Source of the DNA: Novosphingobium acidiphilum DSM 19966 | GTDB lineage: Bacteria > Pseudomonadota > Alphaproteobacteria > Sphingomonadales > Sphingomonadaceae | Length of the DNA: 64,000 bases | NCBI RefSeq assembly: GCF_000429005.1 | Contig: NZ_AUBA01000004.1 | Location: 195,142 to 259,141 of the forward strand | Direction: 5' to 3' | Shown here: piece by piece, positions 34,372 through 41,440 of the stretch | How positions within the stretch are numbered: the first letter of the stretch is position 1 | Layout of the letters: each line of letters begins with the position of its first letter | Program-made: the position numbers and the translations under genes | Notes under the pieces: generated by a model | What the model saw: the letters and a program-made list of their open reading frames with translations, nothing else | The model's database searches: none | What the model was told of the DNA's origin: nothing

Positions 34372-34378
34372 AAACGCG
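34344..34378. terminator. Perfect 15-base hairpin
   Basis: Arms CGCGTTTCAGGATGT (34344-34358) and ACATCCTGAAACGCG (34364-34378) flank a 5-base loop. The left arm lies within the efflux-gene fragment, so the dyad may have arisen by duplication and inversion of its end. It could act as a terminator; there is no T tract. Confidence 0.45.
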
Positions 34379-34667
34379 ATTGCACCATTGTCAATCGGCG
34401 TCGAAATACGCTTATCAAAGCAACGGGCCGATCTTTTTAATAAGGCCCATTCGAATCTAAGCATCCTTAATTAGCGGCAGGAGCCGTGCGAAGACGCGAT
34501 CACAAAGACCGCATAGCGGGCGCGCCGCATGTGGCGGGCATGTCCCTCCACTATGCCGCGTGCCATCAGTAACAGAAGAAAAGGAGGAGGACGCCGCGCG
34601 GGGTGTGCGGAGTCCTCGGATGCGTCAGGCAGCGACGCGCTGATGGCGGATGGCAAAGGCCTGGTAG

Positions 34668-35651
34668 GTCACCCCGACCGATGCGGGCGCCGCACAAAGC
34701 CTGTTGCTGCCTGGCACATTACAGGCATGGAACGAAGCCAAGATTTTTGCGCGCGTGCCCGGCTATGTTCACGCCTGGTACCGCGATATCGGCGCGAAAG
34801 TTGCAGCAGGCACGCCTCTGGGCTCCATCGACACTCCAGAGATCGACCAGCAGATTATCCAGGCGCGCGCAACGCTCGCCCGCGTGCGGGCAGAGGCCGC
34901 GCTGGCGCGCTCGACCGCCGCACGGTGGAATGACCTGATGATCAGCAAGGCCGTGTCTGTTCAGGAAACCGACGAGAAGAACGCCAATGCCAAGACCCAT
35001 GCCGCCGCAGTCGACGAAGCCGCTGCAGCGCTCGGCCGGTTGATGGCGATGAAAGCATATGCCACTGTGAGGGCGCCTTTTTCCGGCGAAGTGACGATGC
35101 GCAATGCCGATATTGGCGATCTTGTTGGACCCGGAGCCACCGCACAAACGCCGCTGTTTGCCATGGCCGATGAACAGCGCATGCGAATTTATGTCAATGT
35201 GCCACAGCAATACGGGGCCGCGATGCATCCTGGTTTGACCGCCAGTCTCTCCATTCCCGAGGCGCCGGGCCGAACCTTTGCCGCGCATGTTGCTGCAGCA
35301 TCTGGCGCCGTCGACAGCAGGAGCGGCGCCTTCCAGGTGCAGCTTATCACCGACAATCCCGGTGGCATTCTGAAGGCCGGTGGCTATGCGCAGATCCATT
35401 TCGACCTACCGGGTTCGGCCTCGCTAGTAACCGTGCCGGCCAGTGCACTGGTTCTGCGAGGACAGGGCACACATGTGGCCACGGTGGGCCACGATGGACA
35501 TGTGCACCTGCTGAATGTCGTGCCGGGGCGAGATCTGGGCGGTTCGGTAGAAATTGCCTCGGGCCTGACGCGCGGCACACGGATTATCGACAATCCGCCG
35601 GATTCGATCAGCGAAGACGAAGTTGTGCGCGTGGAAGCCGCGAATGAGTAA
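34668..35651 (+). pseudogene. RND periplasmic adaptor (MFP), N-terminally truncated
   Basis: The frame is open from 34668 (after a TAG) and gives about 327 residues from VTPTDAGAAQSLLLPGTLQAW. It has the lipoyl, hairpin and barrel regions of a membrane fusion protein (IFARVPGYVHAWYRDIGAKV, YATVRAPFSGEVTMRNADIGDLV, VTVPASALVLRG). The usual leader or membrane anchor, about 60-80 residues, is missing, and no good start codon exists (a TTG at 34704 is the first). Without export it cannot work. It overlaps the outer-membrane factor gene by 8 bases; the pump gene is absent. Confidence 0.75.
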
Positions 35652-37068
35652 CCGCCGCTTTTGCTTGCGATGGCATTGGGCGTTGGTCGCAGGAACCTTG
35701 CTGCTCGCCGCCTGCTCGAATGCGCCAGCCTATCACCCGGCCACCGTACCGTCGCCTGAGGCCTATCGCGAAACCGGTCCCTGGGCTGCTGCTACGCCCT
35801 CGACCCCGGCTGGCGAGTGGTGGCGTGCCTTGGGTGATCCGCAGCTCGATGCCTTGGAAAGTCGTATAGCCCGCGACAATCCAACGCTGGCCGCCGCATT
35901 TGCCCGCAGCCAAGAGGCCCGCGCAGCGCTGCGCATTGCGCAGGCCGATGCGCTTCCGACATTCAGTGGCGCGTCGTCCGTCGGCTATGATCGGCAGTCC
36001 GACAACCGCCCCTTGCGCAGTGCCAGCCAGCCTGCGGATTATGGCAACACCATACTCGGGATCGGGGCCAGCTACGAACTGGACCTGTGGGGTCGGGTGC
36101 GCGATTCGATTGCAGCAGGCCGCTCCAATGCCTTGGCCAGCAACGACGATGTCGCCACGATCCGGCTTAGCCTGGAATCCGACCTTGCGCGCAGCTATGT
36201 CTTGTTGCGCGGGCTCGATGCCGAAACCGATCTGCTCAATGCCAGCATTGCCGCCTACAAGCAGGCGGACCAAGTTGTGCGCGCGCGCTTTGACGGGGGG
36301 ATCGCGACCGGGATCGATACGGGACGTTCGGGCGCGCTTTTGGCTGATGCCAAGGCGCAGCTGGCTGATGTTCGCGCCGCCCGCGCGCGACTGGAACACG
36401 CGATCGCAAGCCTGGTCGGTACACCCTCTTCATCGTTTGCGCTGCCTCCGTCCGGAAACACGTTGCATGTCTTCGTCATGCCGGTCGGGCTGCCATCGAC
36501 GTTATTACAGCGGCGACCCGATGTCGCGGCGGCGGAACGGCGCATGTTTGCCGCCAATCGCGCAATTGGCGTGGCACGCGCCGCCTTTTTCCCGACTATC
36601 GACCTGACAGCGACAGGCGGGACCAATGCCACCAGTCTGGCGGGACTGGCCGCAGCGTCCAACGCGTTCTGGGCCATCGGCCCGACGCTGGCTTTAAGTC
36701 TTTTCGATGGCGGACGTCGCAAGGCCGGGGTGCAGATGGCGCAAGCGCGTTGGGATGAGGCAAGCGGTGCGTATCGTGCAACCGCGCTGACCGCGTTTCA
36801 GGAAGTCGAGGACAGTTTGTCTGCACTCCACTATTTTGGCGACGAAGATCAGGCCGAAGCCCGTGCCGCTGAAGAAGCACAACAGGCCGCAGACCTGTCG
36901 ACTATTCGCTATGAAAAGGGGGCGTCCAATTACCTTGACCTCGTCAATTCGCAAACCGCAGCGCTCCTTGCGCAACGCCGCGCCATCGAAGTGCACACCC
37001 TTCGGCTGAATGCGGCTGTAGCTTTGGCACACAGCCTTGGCGGGGGATGGGAGTCAGCCGCGCCCTGA
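35644..37068 (+). CDS. RND efflux outer-membrane lipoprotein, NodT family
   Basis: A 474-residue TolC-like channel with a lipoprotein signal (LLLAAC). Repeated helical segments follow: EWWRALGDPQLDALESRIARDNPTL, YELDLWGRVRDSI, LLQRRPDVAAAERRMFAANRAIGVARAAFFP, TAFQEVEDSLSAL, all NodT hallmarks. The start at 35644 lies inside the adaptor stop. The gene looks intact, but its adaptor is broken and its pump missing, so it may only serve another system on the element. Confidence 0.85.
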   Translation: MSNRRFCLRWHWALVAGTLLLAACSNAPAYHPATVPSPEAYRETGPWAAATPSTPAGEWWRALGDPQLDALESRIARDNPTLAAAFARSQEARAALRIAQADALPTFSGASSVGYDRQSDNRPLRSASQPADYGNTILGIGASYELDLWGRVRDSIAAGRSNALASNDDVATIRLSLESDLARSYVLLRGLDAETDLLNASIAAYKQADQVVRARFDGGIATGIDTGRSGALLADAKAQLADVRAARARLEHAIASLVGTPSSSFALPPSGNTLHVFVMPVGLPSTLLQRRPDVAAAERRMFAANRAIGVARAAFFPTIDLTATGGTNATSLAGLAAASNAFWAIGPTLALSLFDGGRRKAGVQMAQARWDEASGAYRATALTAFQEVEDSLSALHYFGDEDQAEARAAEEAQQAADLSTIRYEKGASNYLDLVNSQTAALLAQRRAIEVHTLRLNAAVALAHSLGGGWESAAP

Positions 37069-37267
37069 ACGGTTTGACCGCCTTAAAGCCAAAACCCTGA
37101 TTTCTCGCCCGATTTTGGTGGCGTTGCGATGAAACGGGCATGCGGAAATCAGGATGCGCTCGCCTGATCCGTCGCGCCACAAATCAGGCAAACAGCCGCA
37201 CATCGCCCTGGCATCGGATAATCCTCCTTGCCGTTTTCCGCGGTTTGGCGGAGAGCCAAACGTCACC

Positions 37268-37867
37268 ATGGTTACACCCGCTCCCCATCGCATGCCAATT
37301 GCCGAGGGCACCCGCCTGTTCCAGCCCGGCCAGGAATGCCCGGGCTATGTCGTCGTCCACGAAGGAACGATCCGCGTTTCGATCACGGCGGAAAACGGCC
37401 GGGAAATTGTGTTGTATCGAGTGCGTCCAGGCGATGTGTGCCTGCAAACCTTCAGCGCATTGGTGCACGGCACAGCTTATACCGCTGAAGGTCTGGCAGA
37501 AACCGATCTGGTGATCGAGATCGTCCCGCCAAATGCGTTTCAGGACCTGGTGCTGACCAACGCGGACTTTCGTTCGCGCCTGTTCGGGGCAGTGGCCGAC
37601 AGGTTTTCAGATCTCGAGCGCTTGGTCGAGGATGTCGCGCTGACCGGCATTCCGGCACGCCTGGCACGAGCGCTTTTGCGGATGGCCGATCGCGCGGATG
37701 CGGTAAATTTGCGGCATGAAGCGCTTGCGATCGAGATCGGCACTGCACGTGAGGTGATAAGTCGGCAATTGGCCGCCTTTTCACGCTCTGGCCTTATTTC
37801 AGGCACCCGCGGCGTCATCCATCTGGTGTCCCGACCCGGGTTGAAGTCGATAGCAGGCGAAATCTGA
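37268..37867 (+). CDS. Crp/Fnr family regulator
   Basis: A 199-residue regulator. A cyclic-nucleotide-like beta-barrel (LFQPGQECPGYVVVHEGTIRVSI, REIVLYRVRPGDVCLQ) is joined to a Crp-type HTH (ALAIEIGTAREVISRQLAAFSRSGLI). It lacks the Fnr cysteine cluster but has two cysteines in the sensor domain (Cys24 and Cys58) that could form a thiol switch. The start at 37268 follows GGAGAG. A TGTGAC-CAT-GTCACA palindrome lies right after the gene, before the DUF2892 gene, and is its likely target. Confidence 0.85.
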   Translation: MVTPAPHRMPIAEGTRLFQPGQECPGYVVVHEGTIRVSITAENGREIVLYRVRPGDVCLQTFSALVHGTAYTAEGLAETDLVIEIVPPNAFQDLVLTNADFRSRLFGAVADRFSDLERLVEDVALTGIPARLARALLRMADRADAVNLRHEALAIEIGTAREVISRQLAAFSRSGLISGTRGVIHLVSRPGLKSIAGEI

Positions 37868-37887
37868 TCGCGAATATTTTGCGCGTG

Positions 37888-37902
37888 TGTGACCATGTCA
37901 CA
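37888..37902. promoter_or_regulatory. Crp/Fnr-type palindrome
   Basis: TGTGAC-CAT-GTCACA is a perfect 15-base dyad 57 bases before the DUF2892 start. It resembles Crp/Fnr half-sites, though the spacing is one base shorter than the E. coli CRP site. The adjacent regulator is the obvious candidate. Confidence 0.6.
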
Positions 37903-37958
37903 GACTCTGCCTCGCACGAGGCCCATGCCTTTCCGATCAAGAATGGAAGGGATCGAAC

Positions 37959-38147
37959 ATGCGCAACGAAGGAAACGTAGATCGGCTGCTTAGGGTCGTG
38001 GTGGGGCTAGCTGTCCTGGCTCTCGTGTTTGTGGGCCCCAGGACGCCATTTGGCTGGATCGGGCTCGTGCCATTGTTCACAGGCATTTTCGGCTTTTGCC
38101 CGGCTTACAAGTTGCTGGGCATCAACACTTGCGGCATCCGCCGTTAG
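37959..38147 (+). CDS. DUF2892 (YgaP-type) small membrane protein
   Basis: A 62-residue protein with two hydrophobic segments (LLRVVVGLAVLALVFV, WIGLVPLFTGIFGF) and cysteines in FCPAYKLLGINTCG, the pattern of DUF2892, which is the membrane half of YgaP rhodaneses. Such proteins are frequent beside rhodanese and sulfide-oxidation genes and may handle persulfide at the membrane. A second copy occurs at 47488. Confidence 0.85.
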   Translation: MRNEGNVDRLLRVVVGLAVLALVFVGPRTPFGWIGLVPLFTGIFGFCPAYKLLGINTCGIRR

Positions 38148-38164
38148 GACCTCCGTGGCTCAGG

Positions 38165-39193
38165 TCAGGGCTTTACTGCGCTCTCGTTCTTGGATCGCTG
38201 AGCCGCTACAGCCTCTCGAATGGGCTGAAATGGGCCGTACTTATGCTGGCTGAATGAAAAGCTGTCAGCATAGGGCCCGTAGGCCGTATCAACCGGCTTC
38301 TCGATCCGGTTCGGAAAATCACGATCGAGGTCGACCTTGTGCGGGCGAGGTTGGGCCTCGACAAAGGCGGCGACGTCCCAGGCATCCGTTACCGAAAGCG
38401 CGGGTGCAGCCCACGTTGTGCCATTGGGCATGTTGTTGTGAATGAAATTGGCAGCGTTGGTCAGCCGGGCCATGCCTGCGCCGTCGTTGAAGCTGTCGGG
38501 GCCCCACAACGGCGGCACAGCATAACCGGGATTACTCCCCGCGCCCTGTCCTTCGCCACGCGTGCCATGGCAGGTCGCGCATTGCCCGGCGAACACCTGC
38601 CGCCCACGCACAGGATCAGCTGCGCGCGCCAGTTCGGGCATTTGCCCCGGACCTTGCCCATCGGTTCGCGAACCAACCAATCGCCCCATCGACAGGAATT
38701 TGAGGTAGGCGACTATCGCCGTCATTTCTGCGCTTTCCTGAGGAAGCGGCTTGCCGTTGAGACTGCGCACCACACAACCGTTGATGCGCTCCTCGATCGT
38801 ACCGACTTTACCCGAACGCGCCCGGTAATTGGGATAGGCGGCGAAGGCGCCAACCAGCGGCAAGCCGAATTTTCGGGTTCCACCATCAATATGGCAACTC
38901 TGACAATCAAGATTGTTGCCTGCATAGCGAAGGCCCGGATCAGCCGCGTGGGGACCGATCAATGCTGCGGTCTTTACGATCAGATCGTGACCCTTTCGCA
39001 CAGTGCGCCCCCAATCGTCGTCGTGCAGGCCAGCGATATCGGGAACTGACCAAGCCGAGGACAATTGCAGAGGCGCCAACGGTGTCGCAGCCACTGCATG
39101 GCGGATGCCGAACAAATTGGCGAACGCCCAACCTGCGACGAGCGCAACAAGCCCGAGCCCCAACCTCAATCGGAGAGTCTTCAGGCCATGCAT
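38165..39193 (-). CDS. tsdA: Dihaem cytochrome c, thiosulfate dehydrogenase (TsdA)-like
   Basis: A 342-residue exported cytochrome with an N-terminal hydrophobic leader (to about residue 36). Two haem sites are CQSCH (97-101) and CATCH (205-209). TsdA-like segments include NNLDCQSCHIDGGTRKFGLPLVGAF and ERINGCVVRSLNGKPLP. In characterised TsdA a cysteine is an axial haem ligand; Cys140 here stands in the conserved NGC position. TsdA joins two thiosulfates into tetrathionate in the periplasm. The start at 39193 follows GGGAGA. The assignment is good but other dihaem cytochromes are possible. Confidence 0.75.
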   Translation of the reverse strand: MHGLKTLRLRLGLGLVALVAGWAFANLFGIRHAVAATPLAPLQLSSAWSVPDIAGLHDDDWGRTVRKGHDLIVKTAALIGPHAADPGLRYAGNNLDCQSCHIDGGTRKFGLPLVGAFAAYPNYRARSGKVGTIEERINGCVVRSLNGKPLPQESAEMTAIVAYLKFLSMGRLVGSRTDGQGPGQMPELARAADPVRGRQVFAGQCATCHGTRGEGQGAGSNPGYAVPPLWGPDSFNDGAGMARLTNAANFIHNNMPNGTTWAAPALSVTDAWDVAAFVEAQPRPHKVDLDRDFPNRIEKPVDTAYGPYADSFSFSQHKYGPFQPIREAVAAQRSKNESAVKP

Positions 39194-39302
39194 TCTCGAT
39201 TCTCCCACGTGTCGAGCTTGAAGGCATCCACCAGATTGGCCCGATGGGTCAACGAGAACTGAGCGCGCACTTTTCCCCAGATTTGCCTCAAACACTGCTT
39301 TT

Positions 39303-39323
39303 AATATTAGAATATGCGAATAT
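39303..39323. promoter_or_regulatory. AT-rich operator candidate between tsdA-like and methyltransferase genes
   Basis: In a divergent gap, AATATT and AATAT half-sites frame GAATATGCGAATAT. ATATGCG and its minus-strand ATATTCG both recur in the rhodanese/sqr divergent promoter near 46100. A shared sulfide-responsive repressor is a reasonable reading. Confidence 0.45.
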
Positions 39324-39350
39324 GTCAGCAACAGCACAACCACAAGGAAA

Positions 39351-40223
39351 ATGACTTTGACCGATACGTCGCCTCATTCGCCGGATGCCATCACAATGGA
39401 AGACTGGGCCGGTGAGATGGGTGAAAGGTGGCTGGCCAATCTCAAAGCGTTTGAAAGTACAATCGCCCCGGTCGGCGAAGCCTTACTGGCCCACGCCGAC
39501 TATCGCCCGGGTGAGCGCGTGCTCGATATCGGTTTTGGGGGCGGCGCATCCAGTATGGCCATTGCGCGCGCCGTGGCACCGGGCGGCGAAGTGCTGGGGA
39601 TCGACATTTCGCGTGATCTGGTCGCCGCCACCACTCGCCGGGCGGCGACCGAAGGTGTGGCCAACGCGCGCTTTGTCTGTGCAGATGCCGCCCATGTGAT
39701 TGTGCCTGATGCACCTTATGATCGTCTCTGTTCGCGTTTTGGAAGCATGTTCTTTGTCGATCCGGTTGGCGCGTTCACCAACCTGCGCAAGGCGCTCAAA
39801 ACTGGCGGACGAATTGATCTCGCGGTCTGGGCGCCGCCGCAAGACAATCCCTGGTTGAGCGCCGTGGTGGCGCTGGCGCGTCGACATATCGAGCTCCCGG
39901 CATCGATTCCAGGCGCGCCGGGGCCGTTCGCCTTCGATGATCCAGACTATTTGAACCGCATCCTGACCGAAGCCGGTTTTCACTCGGTGAAGTGGGCGCG
40001 CAGCGCTGGGCAGGTCCCGGTCGGCGGACAGGGCAACACGCCCGCGGGTGCGCTGACATTTGCCCGCAACGCCTTATCGACTGGTCGGGTCCTGCTGGAA
40101 TATCCTGAGAGCGTTCAGCAAGCGGTGACCAGCGAATTGCTCGAACTTTACACCCGCCATTACCGACCGGGCGAAGGGGTCATGATGGGCTATTGCGCCT
40201 GGTTGGTGTCGGCGGTCGCCTGA
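39351..40223 (+). CDS. Class I SAM-dependent methyltransferase
   Basis: A 290-residue protein. Motif I is VLDIGFGGGASSMAIARAV, followed by GEVLGIDIS (motif II) and NARFVCADAAHV. It begins after AAGGAA. It resembles UbiE/COQ5-like enzymes that methylate small molecules, but the substrate is unknown. It is divergent from the TsdA-like gene and convergent with the haemoglobin gene. A role in detoxifying thiols or chalcogens is possible. Confidence 0.82.
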   Translation: MTLTDTSPHSPDAITMEDWAGEMGERWLANLKAFESTIAPVGEALLAHADYRPGERVLDIGFGGGASSMAIARAVAPGGEVLGIDISRDLVAATTRRAATEGVANARFVCADAAHVIVPDAPYDRLCSRFGSMFFVDPVGAFTNLRKALKTGGRIDLAVWAPPQDNPWLSAVVALARRHIELPASIPGAPGPFAFDDPDYLNRILTEAGFHSVKWARSAGQVPVGGQGNTPAGALTFARNALSTGRVLLEYPESVQQAVTSELLELYTRHYRPGEGVMMGYCAWLVSAVA

Positions 40224-40229
40224 ACGGGT

Positions 40230-40634
40230 TCAGGCGGGTACAGCAGCGGCGGGCCTGTTGGCCATGTGCCAACCCAGCCGGTCGATCTTTTCCAGAATGC
40301 CATTCGCGAGCGGCGATGGTGGCACGATTTCGTTCCACGCCTGGTGAAAACACAACAGCCACCCTTCGACTTCGGCGGCCCCGATAGGTGCCATAAAATG
40401 CCGGCTTCGCAGCCGTGGGTGGCCATATTTTTCAGTGTAAAGCGGTGGTCCGCCCAGCCAGCCTGTCAGATACTCGAACAATTTCTCCTCCGCGCGCACC
40501 AATGATGGCGGATGCACTGCCCGGCAGGCCGCAGCCTCTGACAGGATATCCATCAGCACATAGAAGCGGGCGACCAGCGCCCGAACCATGCTTTCGCCTC
40601 CGAGCGCAGCATAGGGCGATCCCTGCGCGTCCAT
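40230..40634 (-). CDS. Group II truncated haemoglobin
   Basis: A 134-residue 2-on-2 globin. SPYAALGGESMVRALVARFYVLMD, GGPPLYTEKYGHPRLRSRHFMAPIG and EGWLLCFHQAWNEIV are group II signatures; the histidine in KYGHPRLR/RH lies at the proximal haem region. Such proteins bind O2, NO or sulfide. The start at 40634 follows AGGACG, 3 bases after the trxC stop. It is the last gene of the rhodanese-RND-ArsR-TrxC operon, which suggests a stress role. Confidence 0.86.
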   Translation of the reverse strand: MDAQGSPYAALGGESMVRALVARFYVLMDILSEAAACRAVHPPSLVRAEEKLFEYLTGWLGGPPLYTEKYGHPRLRSRHFMAPIGAAEVEGWLLCFHQAWNEIVPPSPLANGILEKIDRLGWHMANRPAAAVPA

Positions 40635-40636
40635 GT

Positions 40637-41059
40637 TCACGTCCTGGCCCAATCGACGATGCGGCGAACATCCATTGCTCCTGACACGCGCTTTACCTCG
40701 TGACCGCCGACAAACAGCGCCAGCGTTGGGATCGAGCGGATGGCGTGCGCACCCGCCAACGCCTGTTCCTGTTCGGTATCCACCTTGAGCAGGCGCATGT
40801 GGGGTTCCAATATGCGTGCGGCCTGGTCAAAGGCAGGAGCCATCGCCTTGCACGGGCCACACCAAGGCGCCCAGAAATCGACCAGCACCGGCAGACTGCC
40901 CTTGCCGACATAGGCGGCAAATGCACTGCTGTTGACTGGCGCCGGATGGCCCGTGAACAGTGGTGTGTGGCATTTGCCGCAATTGGGCGCCTCGGCCAGT
41001 CGTTCGGGTGGCACCCGGTTGCCGGCCAGGCAATGCGGGCAGACGACGATTGCGCTCAT
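40637..41059 (-). CDS. trxC: Thioredoxin 2
   Basis: A 140-residue thioredoxin with the TrxC-type zinc ribbon at the front (Cys7, Cys10, Cys27, Cys30) and the active site WCGPC (residues 66-70). It reduces disulfides and can also release sulfide from persulfides. It follows the ArsR gene by 36 bases and precedes the haemoglobin by 2 bases, so it belongs to the sulfur operon and is probably induced with it. Confidence 0.92.
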   Translation of the reverse strand: MSAIVVCPHCLAGNRVPPERLAEAPNCGKCHTPLFTGHPAPVNSSAFAAYVGKGSLPVLVDFWAPWCGPCKAMAPAFDQAARILEPHMRLLKVDTEQEQALAGAHAIRSIPTLALFVGGHEVKRVSGAMDVRRIVDWART

Positions 41060-41095
41060 GACATTCTCCGTCGGTCCGCAATGACTTGCGGACAG

Positions 41096-41440
41096 CTAGG
41101 CAGACAGCTTCTGGACGTCGGGGGTCGCAACGATCGCGGAACCATCGCACAGTTCGCACAAGGCGTGGATGATGCCGGATACGACTCGGTCCTTGAGGCT
41201 GTACCAGCGGACATTGGCCTCGATCCGCACCAGAACCGCGTCTTCGGCGCGCAGCAGCGCAAGATGCTGCGACACGCCCGATTGCGACAGACCGGTCAGT
41301 GCCACCAGTTCGTTGACGCTGACCTCTCCCTCGTCCATCCGGCACAGCATCAACAGCCGTTCGGGATGGCTCATCACTTTGAGCCGTTGCGCCATATAGC
41401 CTGCATTGGCTTTGAGTTCGGTCAGATCGGTGGGTTTCAT
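41096..41440 (-). CDS. ArsR family repressor, BigR/SqrR-like persulfide sensor
   Basis: A 114-residue winged-helix protein (SHPERLLMLCRMDEGEVSVNELVALTGLSQSGVSQHLALLRAEDAVLVRIE). Cys33 in LMLC and Cys95/Cys98 in ALCELC correspond to the cysteine pair that BigR and SqrR join through a sulfur bridge when persulfides rise, which releases DNA. It overlaps the RND gene by 4 bases and is co-transcribed with it. Expected targets are the divergent rhodanese/sqr promoter and perhaps others on the island. The sensing role is inferred from family and context. Confidence 0.83.
   Translation of the reverse strand: MKPTDLTELKANAGYMAQRLKVMSHPERLLMLCRMDEGEVSVNELVALTGLSQSGVSQHLALLRAEDAVLVRIEANVRWYSLKDRVVSGIIHALCELCDGSAIVATPDVQKLSA

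Larger units (their letters stand above)
34171..34667. other. Gap with gene debris at the backbone/cargo boundary
   Basis: No intact gene fits here. It holds an outer-membrane-factor fragment (34276-34371), a perfect hairpin (34344-34378), and about 290 bases up to the broken front of an adaptor gene in which I see nothing recognisable. It marks the join between plasmid backbone and sulfur cargo. Confidence 0.6.

Noticed and set aside
34135..34440. A 101-residue protein gene on the plus strand
   Set aside because: Its start lies within the helicase gene region on the other strand, and only a 27-residue internal part resembles anything (an efflux channel). Treated as debris, not a gene.
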